Below, one piece after another: positions 37,839-46,096 of a stretch of DNA of 64,000 nucleotides; within the stretch, counting starts at the first letter, position 1; every line of letters starts with the position of its first letter. A program made the translations under genes and the position numbers. The notes beneath the pieces were generated by a model, which saw nothing but the letters and a program-made list of their open reading frames with translations, did no database searches and was not told the origin of the DNA. This DNA comes from an uncultured Bacteroides sp. (GTDB lineage: Bacteria > Bacteroidota > Bacteroidia > Bacteroidales > Bacteroidaceae): assembly GCF_937912035.1 (NCBI RefSeq), contig NZ_CALDPF010000039.1:168546-232545 (forward strand), in the 5' to 3' direction.

Positions 37839-38858
37839 ATGAAAGAAATAGATTGGTCTAATTTGTCGTTCGGTTATATGAAGACAGATTACAATGTACG
37901 TTGCTACTATCGCGACGGAAAGTGGGGTGAATTAGAACTCTGTTCGGAAGAGACACTGAATATACACATGGCTGCAACATGCCTGCACTATGGTCAGGAA
38001 GCATTCGAAGGTTTGAAGGCTTATCGAGGTAAGGATGGAAAAATCCGTGTGTTCCGTCCACAAGCAAATGCCGAGCGTCTGCAAAGTACTTGTAACGGTA
38101 TTCTGATGCCTGAATTTCCAACAGAACTCTTTTGTGAGGCTGTTAAGAAAGTGGTAAAAGCTAATGAACGTTTCATCCCTCCATACGAGAGCGGTGCATC
38201 GCTGTATATCCGTCCTTTACTTATCGGTACAGGAGCTCAGGTGGGTGTTCATCCGGCTAGTGAGTATCTTTTCGTAGTCTTTGTCACTCCTGTAGGACCT
38301 TACTTTAAAGGAGGCTTCGCTACCAATCCATACGTTATTATTCGTCAGTTCGACCGTGCTGCTCCTCTAGGAACCGGTACTTTCAAGGTCGGAGGTAATT
38401 ATGCAGCCAGTCTTCGTGCAAACAAAATGGCTCACGATGCAGGTTATGCCAGCGAGTTTTATCTTGACGCTAAGGAAAAGAAATATATCGACGAATGCGG
38501 AGCTGCCAATTTCTTTGGTATTAAGGACAATACATACGTAACTCCGTTATCTACATCAATACTTCCTTCTATTACAAACAGAAGTCTTATGCAATTGGCA
38601 GAGGATATGGGATTGAAAGTAGAACGACGTCCTATTGCAGAAGAAGAACTTGAAACGTTTGAAGAAGCCGGTGCATGCGGAACTGCTGCAGTTATCAGTC
38701 CTATAGAGCGTATTGATGACCTTGAGAACAATAAATCATATGTTATTGCAAAAGACGGTAAACCGGGACCTGTCAGCGAGAAGCTTTATAACAAACTTCG
38801 TGCTATACAGTATGGTGATGAGGCAGATCCATACGGTTGGGTGATGATTGTGGAATAA
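37839..38858 (+). CDS. ilvE: Branched-chain amino acid aminotransferase
   Basis: 339 residues from the ATG at 37839. This start fits the family length and follows AAGG; an in-frame TTG at 37815 is rejected. It is a PLP fold-type IV enzyme: HYGQEAFEGLKAYRG near the start, RPLLIGTGAQVGV, and GGNYAASLRANKMAHDAGY, where a Lys is the Schiff-base residue region, then EFYLDAKEKKYIDECGAANFFG. It interconverts Leu, Ile and Val with their 2-oxo acids in the cytoplasm. It is a single-gene unit with its own promoter and terminator. Confidence 0.95.
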   Translation: MKEIDWSNLSFGYMKTDYNVRCYYRDGKWGELELCSEETLNIHMAATCLHYGQEAFEGLKAYRGKDGKIRVFRPQANAERLQSTCNGILMPEFPTELFCEAVKKVVKANERFIPPYESGASLYIRPLLIGTGAQVGVHPASEYLFVVFVTPVGPYFKGGFATNPYVIIRQFDRAAPLGTGTFKVGGNYAASLRANKMAHDAGYASEFYLDAKEKKYIDECGAANFFGIKDNTYVTPLSTSILPSITNRSLMQLAEDMGLKVERRPIAEEELETFEEAGACGTAAVISPIERIDDLENNKSYVIAKDGKPGPVSEKLYNKLRAIQYGDEADPYGWVMIVE

Positions 38859-38880
38859 AAAGACATAGAAATATTGTGAG

Positions 38881-38915
38881 GCTGCTTAACCATTTATAAT
38901 TAAGCAGCTTTTTTT
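38881..38915 (+). terminator. Rho-independent terminator after ilvE
   Basis: GCTGCTTAA (38881-38889) pairs with TTAAGCAGC (38900-38908), followed by seven T residues. Confidence 0.9.
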
Positions 38916-38953
38916 GTAAAAAGTAATTCGAATAGTTTTTTTTATTATAAAAA

Positions 38954-38984
38954 TTTGTTTTTGTTAAAAAATAATGTATATTTG
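38954..38984 (+). promoter_or_regulatory. Promoter of the 39116-40673 cassette
   Basis: TTTG (38954-38957), 19 bp, then TATATTTG (38977-38984) is a full match to the Bacteroidetes consensus. It leaves a leader of about 125 nt before the first gene, in which I see no clear structure. Confidence 0.7.
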
Positions 38985-39115
38985 CCATAGTTGATTTTCC
39001 TTAAATAATTAACAAGATGTATCTACATATCCAAACTAGTATTTATGATTAAATGAAATAAAGGAGAAACCCGAAAAGCCTAAAAAGAGTAGGGACAATA
39101 AAAAAATTTTATACT

Positions 39116-39556
39116 ATGGCAAACTTAAAATCAGGGCTCGTTTTAAACGAAGGAGAAAATTTGGTTATGGAGTTGGAAGCTGAATTATGGGCTTCAAGTT
39201 CTAATTTTATTGCAAAAATTATAGGTACAATTATTAGATTTATAAATTTAATATTGGGAAACAAGCGTCAAGGATTTGTTGTAATTACAGATAAACGTGT
39301 TGTTGAAATTGTACAGTTTAAGGCTTTATGGGTATTTAATGTAGGTAGAAATGTTAAGTTCCTTTTACCTAGCAGTGTTAAGGAAGTTGGTTATTTAAAA
39401 GAAGGTACATTGTGTGGATGTTTCTGTCAGTCATATAATTTATATTATGATGCGTTTACTCAGAGAACGCAAGTTCTTTTGTCGGATATAGATTCTGATG
39501 AAGAAGCACAAAAAGTTGTTGAAGCATTTTATAAAGCTATTTCTGCTGCTCAGTAA
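39116..39556 (+). CDS. PH-like domain protein of unknown function
   Basis: 146 residues, no signal peptide. The pattern GEnlv-x-E-x-E-l at the start, then QGFVVITDKRVVEIVQF, resembles bacterial pleckstrin-homology-like domains (bPH), in which a TDKR strand is typical. FIAKIIGTIIRFINLILG at about residues 33-50 could be a membrane-dipping amphipathic helix, and CGCFCQ near 101-106 is an unusual Cys cluster. It heads a compact three-gene cassette with two small membrane proteins, 26 bp upstream of the next. The family call is tentative and the function is unknown. Confidence 0.6.
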   Translation: MANLKSGLVLNEGENLVMELEAELWASSSNFIAKIIGTIIRFINLILGNKRQGFVVITDKRVVEIVQFKALWVFNVGRNVKFLLPSSVKEVGYLKEGTLCGCFCQSYNLYYDAFTQRTQVLLSDIDSDEEAQKVVEAFYKAISAAQ

Positions 39557-39582
39557 ATTTTTAATTTTTGGGGTTGTAAAAG

Positions 39583-40020
39583 ATGTGTGAATATTCTATT
39601 TCAACTTTCAGAAGATTTATTTATATCAATATATATGCCTTCCTCATTTTATTAGTGGGGATAGGCATTATATTTTTACCGTTATCCAGTTTGGCGTCGT
39701 ACTGTATTTATGTTCAAATTTTATTTTCGTTGGTTTGTCTTAAATCTTCTATTAGTATATTTAAAACATGGAAAGCTAAAAAACGCAGATATAAAAAACT
39801 AATCGAAACTAATAAGGATAATTTTAATCCAAATTCTTTTGAGGAATATATGAAAGCTCCATGTGGAAGGTTGTTGGTGAAATTAGTATTAGAAGATTTG
39901 AATGAAAAGGAACAATATAAGAAACTGAAAATTTATAAGATTTCTTGGTTAAAGACTTTAAAGAGTATTTTTAAATCTAAAAAACCTGCTAAAACTGTGG
40001 TTTACAAAAAAAACGTTTGA
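39583..40020 (+). CDS. Small membrane protein of unknown function
   Basis: 145 residues. Two hydrophobic helices near the N-terminus (about 14-32 and 37-55) are followed by a strongly basic cytoplasmic tail rich in Lys (KTWKAKKRRYKKL, FKSKKPAKTVVYKKNV). It lies 26 bp after the PH-like gene and 2 bp before the next gene, so it is almost surely co-translated. I do not recognise the family. Confidence 0.6.
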   Translation: MCEYSISTFRRFIYINIYAFLILLVGIGIIFLPLSSLASYCIYVQILFSLVCLKSSISIFKTWKAKKRRYKKLIETNKDNFNPNSFEEYMKAPCGRLLVKLVLEDLNEKEQYKKLKIYKISWLKTLKSIFKSKKPAKTVVYKKNV

Positions 40021-40022
40021 TT

Positions 40023-40673
40023 ATGGATACTTTCTTATTTATAATTTACATTACTGTAATTTTAGCTTTACCTTATTTTATAATAAAATATGTTCTTGGT
40101 ACATTGGATAAGTCAAAATATAGGACTTTAGCTATAGTCGTTACGGTTGGTTCATGTATAATATTTTTGCCACTGCTTATTTCTACAAGATTTATTCCTG
40201 GAGCTGTAACGGAATTTGTTGGTGCAGGTATAAATATAACTGAAAAAAAACTAAACGAAATATCTCCTGGATATACTGAACAAATATTGGATAAGGAAAA
40301 GATTAGAAATATGCTTCAAGATACAAAACAAATGAAGCATAATTTGAATGAATACACACAAGATGTGTCTTTTTTAACACGTCTTATGGGAGTTGATGCT
40401 TATCTGTCTTTCTTTGAGTCTTTTGCTGAAAAATTGGATGAAAATATTATTTTATTTGAACAAAAGAATATGCCTTTTAATATACATAATATTTTACAAT
40501 ACATACAGGAAGAGACTGATACAAAAATTAATGGTATAGTTGCAGTTATTTCTTTTGTACTGTTTTTTATATCTATAATTGTCTATGCATTAGTACTATT
40601 TTACGTTTATGCAATAAAGAAGAAATGGATAGATATTGAACATAAATCAGTGATTTATGGTGATAATATATAA
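40023..40673 (+). CDS. Membrane protein of unknown function, three helices
   Basis: 216 residues from the ATG at 40023; the in-frame TTG at 40017 overlaps the previous stop and is less likely. Helices lie at about 4-22 and 38-57 and again at about 177-205. Between them is a soluble, helix-rich loop of about 115 residues (EKIRNMLQDTKQMKHNLNEY, LSFFESFAEKLDENIILFEQ) that may form a coiled coil outside the membrane. It closes the three-gene cassette. No known family is recognised and no catalytic motif is seen. Confidence 0.6.
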   Translation: MDTFLFIIYITVILALPYFIIKYVLGTLDKSKYRTLAIVVTVGSCIIFLPLLISTRFIPGAVTEFVGAGINITEKKLNEISPGYTEQILDKEKIRNMLQDTKQMKHNLNEYTQDVSFLTRLMGVDAYLSFFESFAEKLDENIILFEQKNMPFNIHNILQYIQEETDTKINGIVAVISFVLFFISIIVYALVLFYVYAIKKKWIDIEHKSVIYGDNI

Positions 40674-40745
40674 GTTTCATATATATGATTCATTGTGCGT
40701 TAATTGTTAAAACATAAACTTTAGACTTAATTGACAAAAAAGTAG

Positions 40746-40753
40746 TATCTTTG
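40746..40753 (+). promoter_or_regulatory. Putative -7 element for trmB
   Basis: TATCTTTG lies 26 bp upstream of the trmB start, with TTGAC at 40731 as a close and therefore imperfect upstream element. Confidence 0.5.
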
Positions 40754-40779
40754 GCTTCTGAATTACTACTTATTTTGAC

Positions 40780-41538
40780 ATGGGAAAAGGTAAACTGGCT
40801 AAATTTGCAGATATGGCGGAATATCCGCATGTTTTTGAATATCCGTATTCGGTGGTTGATGATGTAAACTTCGAAATGAAGGGAAACTGGAATCGTGACT
40901 TCTTTAAGAATGACAATCCTATTGTTTTGGAATTGGGATGCGGAAGGGGTGAATATACCGTAGGACTTGCAAGAAGATATTCAGACAAAAATTTTATAGG
41001 AGTTGATATCAAAGGAGCACGTATGTGGACAGGAGCAACGGAGGCTCTTAATGAAGGATTGAAAAATGCGGCTTTCCTTCGTACCAATATAGAAATTATA
41101 GACCGTTTCTTCGCACCTGGTGAGGTTAGCGAAATATGGCTTACATTTTCCGATCCGCAGATGAAGAAGGCTACAAAGCGTCTTACATCTACTTATTTCA
41201 TGGAAAGATACAGGAAATTCCTTGTTCCGGGTGGAATCGTACATCTTAAAACAGACAGTAACTTCATGTTTACATATACCAAATATATGATAGAGGCCAA
41301 TAACTTGCCTGTAGAGTTTATCACTGATGACCTTTATCATTCGGGTATGGATGATGATATTCTAAGTATTCGTACATATTACGAACAGCAGTGGCTTGAC
41401 AGAGGTTTGAATATCAAGTATATCAAGTTCAGATTGCCTAAGGAAGGTGAACTGAAGGAACCGGACGTGGAAATAGAACTTGATGATTACAGAAGTTATA
41501 ACCGCAGCAAAAGAAGTGGTTTGAAGACAAGCAAATAA
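40780..41538 (+). CDS. trmB: tRNA (guanine-N7)-methyltransferase
   Basis: 252 residues, a class I SAM methyltransferase. The SAM site is LELGCGRGEYTVGLA, followed by FIGVDIKGARMWTGA. WLTFSDPQMKKATKRLT is the TrmB signature (usually FPDPW; the Trp is Gln here, as I recall in other Bacteroidetes), and HLKTDSNFMFTYT is the second one. It methylates G46 in the tRNA variable loop. The next gene is 77 bp downstream, across a periodic repeat. Confidence 0.95.
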   Translation: MGKGKLAKFADMAEYPHVFEYPYSVVDDVNFEMKGNWNRDFFKNDNPIVLELGCGRGEYTVGLARRYSDKNFIGVDIKGARMWTGATEALNEGLKNAAFLRTNIEIIDRFFAPGEVSEIWLTFSDPQMKKATKRLTSTYFMERYRKFLVPGGIVHLKTDSNFMFTYTKYMIEANNLPVEFITDDLYHSGMDDDILSIRTYYEQQWLDRGLNIKYIKFRLPKEGELKEPDVEIELDDYRSYNRSKRSGLKTSK

Positions 41539-41565
41539 GATTTTCTATAAATAAACTATATAGGC

Positions 41566-41605
41566 GTTTGAATGGTGTTTAAATACTGTTTAAACGATGT
41601 TTAAA
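41566..41605. repeat. Four-unit 11-bp array of GTTTRAA
   Basis: GTTTGAA at 41566-41572 and GTTTAAA at 41577-41583, 41588-41594 and 41599-41605 are spaced exactly 11 bp. The array starts 28 bp after the trmB stop and ends 10 bp before the Mrp-type start codon. The same 11-bp phase is seen at 48848-48887. Confidence 0.7.
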
Positions 41606-41615
41606 TAAAAAATAT

Positions 41616-42716
41616 ATGACACTATATCCAAAATTAATTCTTGACGCGCTTTCAACAGTGCGTTATCCGGGAAACGGAAAAAATATTGTCGAGGCAGAAA
41701 TGGTTGCCGACAATCTTCGAATTGACGGAATGAAGGTTAGCTTTTCTATTATTTTCGAAAAGCCTACAGATCCGTTTATGAAATCAGTAGTCAAATCGGC
41801 TGAAACAGCTATCCATACATACGTTTCGAAAGAAGTAGAAGTTACAATCACCACTGAAAGCAAGCAGGCGGCACGTCCTGAACCTGGTAAACTCCTTCCA
41901 CAGGTGAAAAATGTTATTGCAGTGTCATCCGGTAAGGGTGGTGTAGGCAAGTCAACTGTAGCGGCAAACCTAGCTGTAGCTCTCTCGAAATTGGGATACA
42001 AGGTTGGATTGCTTGATGCCGATATATTCGGTCCTTCCGTACCTAAAATGTTTCAGGTGGAAGACGCTCGTCCATATGCAGAAGAAGTTGGCGGACGTGA
42101 TTTGATTGTACCGGTGGAAAAATACGGTATCGAACTTTTGTCTATAGGATTTTTCGTCAGTCCTGAGCAGGCCACACTTTGGCGTGGAGCTATGGCAAGC
42201 AATGCCTTGAAACAGCTTGTAGGCGATGCCAAATGGGGAGAACTTGACTATTTTGTTCTTGATACTCCTCCGGGAACCAGCGATATTCATCTTACTCTAT
42301 TGCAGAACCTTGCAATAACAGGCGCGGTGATAGTAAGTACACCTCAGGAAGTTGCATTGGCTGATGCGCGTAAGGGTATAAATATGTATCAGAATGACAA
42401 GGTGAATGTTCCAATTCTTGGTCTGGTGGAAAATATGGCCTGGTTTACTCCTGCCGAACTTCCTGAAAACAAGTATTATCTGTTTGGAAAGGAAGGAACA
42501 AAGAGACTTGCAGAAGAACTTAATGTTCCTTTGTTGGGACAGATTCCTATCGTACAGAGCATTTGCGAAGGTGGAGACAACGGTACTCCTGTAGCTCTCA
42601 ATGAGGATTCTATAACAGGCCAGGCATTTATAGAACTTGCCAAGAATGTGGTGGAACAGACAGAAAAGCGTAATGCTGAAATGGCTCCGACACAGATAGT
42701 TCAGACACACAAATAA
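41616..42716 (+). CDS. Mrp/NBP35-type Fe-S carrier ATPase, CxxC absent
   Basis: 366 residues. An N-terminal MIP18/DUF59 domain (about 1-80) precedes a P-loop ATPase with a deviant Walker A, GKGGVGKS at 106-113, DADIFGPSVP, and FVLDTPPGTSD. The Mrp/ApbC family transfers Fe-S clusters to apoproteins. In the usual E. coli-like proteins a CxxC follows the segment VENM; here the segment reads VENMAWFTPAELPENKYYLFG with no Cys. The only Cys nearby is a single one in SICEGG. Cluster binding therefore cannot use the standard motif. The following tsaC-like gene is 13 bp away. Confidence 0.92.
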   Translation: MTLYPKLILDALSTVRYPGNGKNIVEAEMVADNLRIDGMKVSFSIIFEKPTDPFMKSVVKSAETAIHTYVSKEVEVTITTESKQAARPEPGKLLPQVKNVIAVSSGKGGVGKSTVAANLAVALSKLGYKVGLLDADIFGPSVPKMFQVEDARPYAEEVGGRDLIVPVEKYGIELLSIGFFVSPEQATLWRGAMASNALKQLVGDAKWGELDYFVLDTPPGTSDIHLTLLQNLAITGAVIVSTPQEVALADARKGINMYQNDKVNVPILGLVENMAWFTPAELPENKYYLFGKEGTKRLAEELNVPLLGQIPIVQSICEGGDNGTPVALNEDSITGQAFIELAKNVVEQTEKRNAEMAPTQIVQTHK

Positions 42717-42729
42717 TTATATTGGGCTT

Positions 42730-43296
42730 ATGATGAACGATGAAATTAAAAAGGCATGCGACGTCATGTACAAAGGTGGAGTTATTCTATATCCTACAGA
42801 TACAGTGTGGGGTATAGGTTGCGACGCCACAAATGAAGAAGCGGTAAAGAAAGTTTTCGAGATTAAACGCAGGGCAGACAGCAAGGCTATGCTGGTGCTT
42901 GTAGATAGTCCTGTAAAAGTGGAATCTTATGTAAGCGATGTTCCTAGTGTAGCATGGGATCTTATAGATATGACTACAAAACCGCTTACTATAATTTACG
43001 ACGGAGCCAGAAATCTGGCACCTAATCTTATTGCAGAAGACGGAAGTGTGGGTATAAGGGTTACATCAGAGGAATTTTCAAAACAGCTGTGCTTCAGATT
43101 CAAGAAAGCTATTGTTTCTACATCTGCGAATATAAGCGGTCAGCCAGCACCGGCTGTGTTCAGTGAAATAAGCGAGGAAATAAAGAATGCGGTTGACTAC
43201 ATCGTAGATTACAGAAGGGATGAGACCGGTCCTGCAAAACCTTCAAGTATAATAAAGCTCGGAAAGGGTGGTACTGTAAAAGTTATCAGAGAATAG
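42730..43296 (+). CDS. L-threonylcarbamoyladenylate synthase (TsaC/Sua5/YrdC)
   Basis: 188 residues, YrdC domain only, the short TsaC type. GGVILYPTDTVWGIGCDA and KRRADSKAML are the substrate-binding motifs, and STSANISGQPAP is the C-terminal family motif. It makes the threonylcarbamoyl-AMP used for t6A37 in ANN-decoding tRNAs. It lies 13 bp after the Mrp gene and 21 bp before the ClC gene, in a run of translation-related genes. Confidence 0.93.
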   Translation: MMNDEIKKACDVMYKGGVILYPTDTVWGIGCDATNEEAVKKVFEIKRRADSKAMLVLVDSPVKVESYVSDVPSVAWDLIDMTTKPLTIIYDGARNLAPNLIAEDGSVGIRVTSEEFSKQLCFRFKKAIVSTSANISGQPAPAVFSEISEEIKNAVDYIVDYRRDETGPAKPSSIIKLGKGGTVKVIRE

Positions 43297-43317
43297 TTGA
43301 TATAAATTTGCTGGAGA

Positions 43318-45114
43318 ATGAAGACTAAGGAAAAATTTTCTTTTTTGCAGAGTTTTATAAAGTGGAGAGAAAAGCATATCACCGATAAGCAGTTCATACT
43401 CATACTTAGTTTCCTGGTAGGTATCTTTACTGCTCTGGCTGCTTTTGTCCTGAAATTCCTTGTAGAGTATATAAAGGAATTCCTTACTGAAAACTTTGAT
43501 ACAACAGGAGCCAACTGGCTGTATCTGGTCTATCCGGTAGCCGGAATTTTCATAACCGGACTGTTCATCAGATATATTGTTCGCGATGATATCAGTCATG
43601 GTGTGACTAAGATTTTGTATGCCATTTCGCGTCGTCAGAGTAGGATAAAAGGGCATAATGTATGGTCGTCCGTATGTGCGTCAGCAATAACCATCGGTTG
43701 TGGTGGATCTGTCGGTGCTGAGGCGCCTATAGTCCTTACTGGGTCTGCCATAGGTTCTAACCTTGGAAGTATGTTCCGAATGGATCATAAGACTCTTATG
43801 TTGCTTTTAGGTTGTGGTGCTGCAGGTGCAGTGTCAGGAATATTCAAGGCACCTATAGCCGGCTTGGTGTTTACGCTTGAAGTTCTTATGTTCGACCTGA
43901 CAATGGCTTCTTTGTTGCCATTGCTGATTTCAAGTGTCACAGCGGCATGTATGTCTTATCTGCTCACAGGAACAGAGGCTATGTTCCAGTTTACACTTGA
44001 TTATCCTTTTGCCCTTGAGCGTATTCCTTATGCTATAGCTTTGGGAGTGTTCTGTGGCTTGATAGCATGGTATTTCACACGTTCCATGAACTGGATAGAG
44101 AATATTTTCAGACGATTTTCAAGTCCTTACTCCAAATTTGTGCTTGGCGGTATAATGCTTAGTGTGCTGATATTCCTTTTCCCGCCTCTGTACGGTGAAG
44201 GTTATGACACCATTTCACTCCTTCTTAACGGAACGTCGAGCGCCGAATGGGATACAGTGATGAATAATTCATTTTTCTATGGACACAGTAGTCTTTTAGT
44301 TGTATATCTGTTGCTTATCATCCTGTTCAAGGTATTTGCTTCAAGTGCGACCAATGGTGGTGGAGGATGCGGTGGTATATTTGCACCAAGTCTGTTCCTG
44401 GGATGTATAGCCGGATTTGTATTTTCGCATTTATGCAATGAATTCAATATAGGAAGTACGTATATACCTGAGAAAAACTTTGCTCTTATGGGTATGGCAG
44501 GACTTATGTCCGGGGTTATGCATGCGCCGCTTACCGGTGTATTCCTTATTGCCGAACTTACCGGAGGGTACGGATTGTTTCTTCCGCTTATGATAGTTTC
44601 AGTTTTTGCATACCTCACCATTAAGGTGTTCGAGCCACACAGTATATATTCCATGCGTCTGGCAAAGAAAGGTGAACTTATCACACATCACAAGGACAAG
44701 GCTGTGCTTACAATGATGAATATAGAGAGCATAATGGAAACAGATTTCCTTACCGTAAAGCCTGAAATGGATTTGGGACAGATGGTGAAGGTTATCTCAA
44801 AATCCAGCAGAAACATGTTCCCTGTGATAGATGCCAATGACGAGCTCATAGGAATAGTCAATCTTGACGACATAAGGAATATAATGTTCCGTCAGGAGTT
44901 GTATCACAGATATACTGTGGAAAGTTTTATGACTGTTCCGAAGGCTAAACTTGTCACTACGGATTCCATGGAAGAGGTGATGGAGAAATTCGATTCTACA
45001 AAGGCCTGGAATCTTCCGGTAGTGGATGAGGATAATAAATATAAAGGATTTGTTTCTAAGTCGAAGATGCTAAACACTTACCGTCAGGTGCTTGTTGACT
45101 TCTCGGCAGAATAA
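43318..45114 (+). CDS. ClC family chloride channel/antiporter with CBS pair
   Basis: 598 residues with about ten or more membrane helices (about 25-440) and two CBS domains (about 465-595). The selectivity motifs are GSVGAEAP, in which Glu135 is the gating glutamate, and GGGGCGGIFAPSLFLG (GxFxP). It moves chloride, or exchanges Cl- for H+, across the inner membrane; the CBS pair probably senses adenine nucleotides. The start is an ATG 21 bp after the tsaC-like gene, and the stop is 10 bp before fmt. Confidence 0.95.
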   Translation: MKTKEKFSFLQSFIKWREKHITDKQFILILSFLVGIFTALAAFVLKFLVEYIKEFLTENFDTTGANWLYLVYPVAGIFITGLFIRYIVRDDISHGVTKILYAISRRQSRIKGHNVWSSVCASAITIGCGGSVGAEAPIVLTGSAIGSNLGSMFRMDHKTLMLLLGCGAAGAVSGIFKAPIAGLVFTLEVLMFDLTMASLLPLLISSVTAACMSYLLTGTEAMFQFTLDYPFALERIPYAIALGVFCGLIAWYFTRSMNWIENIFRRFSSPYSKFVLGGIMLSVLIFLFPPLYGEGYDTISLLLNGTSSAEWDTVMNNSFFYGHSSLLVVYLLLIILFKVFASSATNGGGGCGGIFAPSLFLGCIAGFVFSHLCNEFNIGSTYIPEKNFALMGMAGLMSGVMHAPLTGVFLIAELTGGYGLFLPLMIVSVFAYLTIKVFEPHSIYSMRLAKKGELITHHKDKAVLTMMNIESIMETDFLTVKPEMDLGQMVKVISKSSRNMFPVIDANDELIGIVNLDDIRNIMFRQELYHRYTVESFMTVPKAKLVTTDSMEEVMEKFDSTKAWNLPVVDEDNKYKGFVSKSKMLNTYRQVLVDFSAE

Positions 45115-45124
45115 ACTTATGATT

Positions 45125-46096
45125 ATGGAAAAGAAAGATTTGCGTATAGTATATATGGGTACTCCAGAGTTTGCGGTTGAAAGCTTGCGCAGACTTGTGG
45201 AAGGTGGATATAATGTGGTGGCTGTTATTACTATGCCTGACAAACCAATGGGGCGTCATGGCAGTGTCCTGCAGCCTAGCCCTGTGAAACAGTATGCGGT
45301 ATCGCAGGGATTGAAGGTATTGCAGCCTGAAAAACTTAAGGATGAGACTTTCGTAGAGGAACTTCGTTCGTTGAAGGCTGATTTGCAGATTGTCGTTGCT
45401 TTCAGAATGTTGCCTGAAGTGGTATGGAACATGCCTCCTATGGGGACATTCAATCTGCATGCATCATTGCTTCCTCAATACAGAGGAGCTGCTCCTATAA
45501 ACTGGGCTGTGATAAACGGTGATACAGAAACCGGTATAACAACATTCTTCCTGAAGCATGAGATAGATACCGGCGAGATTATAGACCAGGTAAGAGTGCC
45601 TATTGCCGATACAGACAATGTAGAAATAGTCTATGACAAGCTGATGATGCTTGGAGGTGACTTGGTTTTGAAAACTGTTGATGCAATACTTGAAGGAAAC
45701 GTGAAGACCACTCCTCAGGAAGAACTGGTAAAAGTTGAGGAATTGCGTCCGGCTCCTAAGATTTTCAAGGAAACATGCCGTATAGACTGGAGTGCCGGAG
45801 TAAAGAAAGTGTATGACTTCGTTAGAGGATTGTCGCCATATCCGGCAGCATGGACGGAACTTCATCAGGGCGATTTAGCTCCGGTCATGCTGAAGATATT
45901 TGAGACAGAAAAGATTTTCTGCAATCATGAATATAAACCAGGAAGCATAGTAACAGACAATAAAACTTATCTGCATGTAGCTTCTACAGATGGATATGTC
46001 AATGTGTTGTCATTGCAGTTGGCCGGCAAAAAGAGGATGCCTGTAGCCGATTTCCTGCGTGGATTTCATGCTTCTGACAGCACTGTCCTGATTTGA
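45125..46096 (+). CDS. fmt: Methionyl-tRNA formyltransferase
   Basis: 323 residues from the ATG at 45125 (MEKKDLRIVYMGTPEFAV); further in-frame starts at 45119 and 45092 reach toward or into the ClC gene and are less likely. MGTPEFAV, the formyl-donor site HASLLPQYRGAAPINWA, and the C-terminal tRNA-binding domain are all present. It formylates initiator Met-tRNA using 10-formyl-THF. The last 87 bp overlap, antiparallel, the 3' end of the NigD-like gene. Confidence 0.96.
   Translation: MEKKDLRIVYMGTPEFAVESLRRLVEGGYNVVAVITMPDKPMGRHGSVLQPSPVKQYAVSQGLKVLQPEKLKDETFVEELRSLKADLQIVVAFRMLPEVVWNMPPMGTFNLHASLLPQYRGAAPINWAVINGDTETGITTFFLKHEIDTGEIIDQVRVPIADTDNVEIVYDKLMMLGGDLVLKTVDAILEGNVKTTPQEELVKVEELRPAPKIFKETCRIDWSAGVKKVYDFVRGLSPYPAAWTELHQGDLAPVMLKIFETEKIFCNHEYKPGSIVTDNKTYLHVASTDGYVNVLSLQLAGKKRMPVADFLRGFHASDSTVLI

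Noticed and set aside
39116..40673. Three-gene cassette as a toxin-antitoxin or phage-defence system
   Set aside because: No nuclease, protease, NTPase or HTH motif is seen, and there are no neighbouring mobile genes; left as unknown function.
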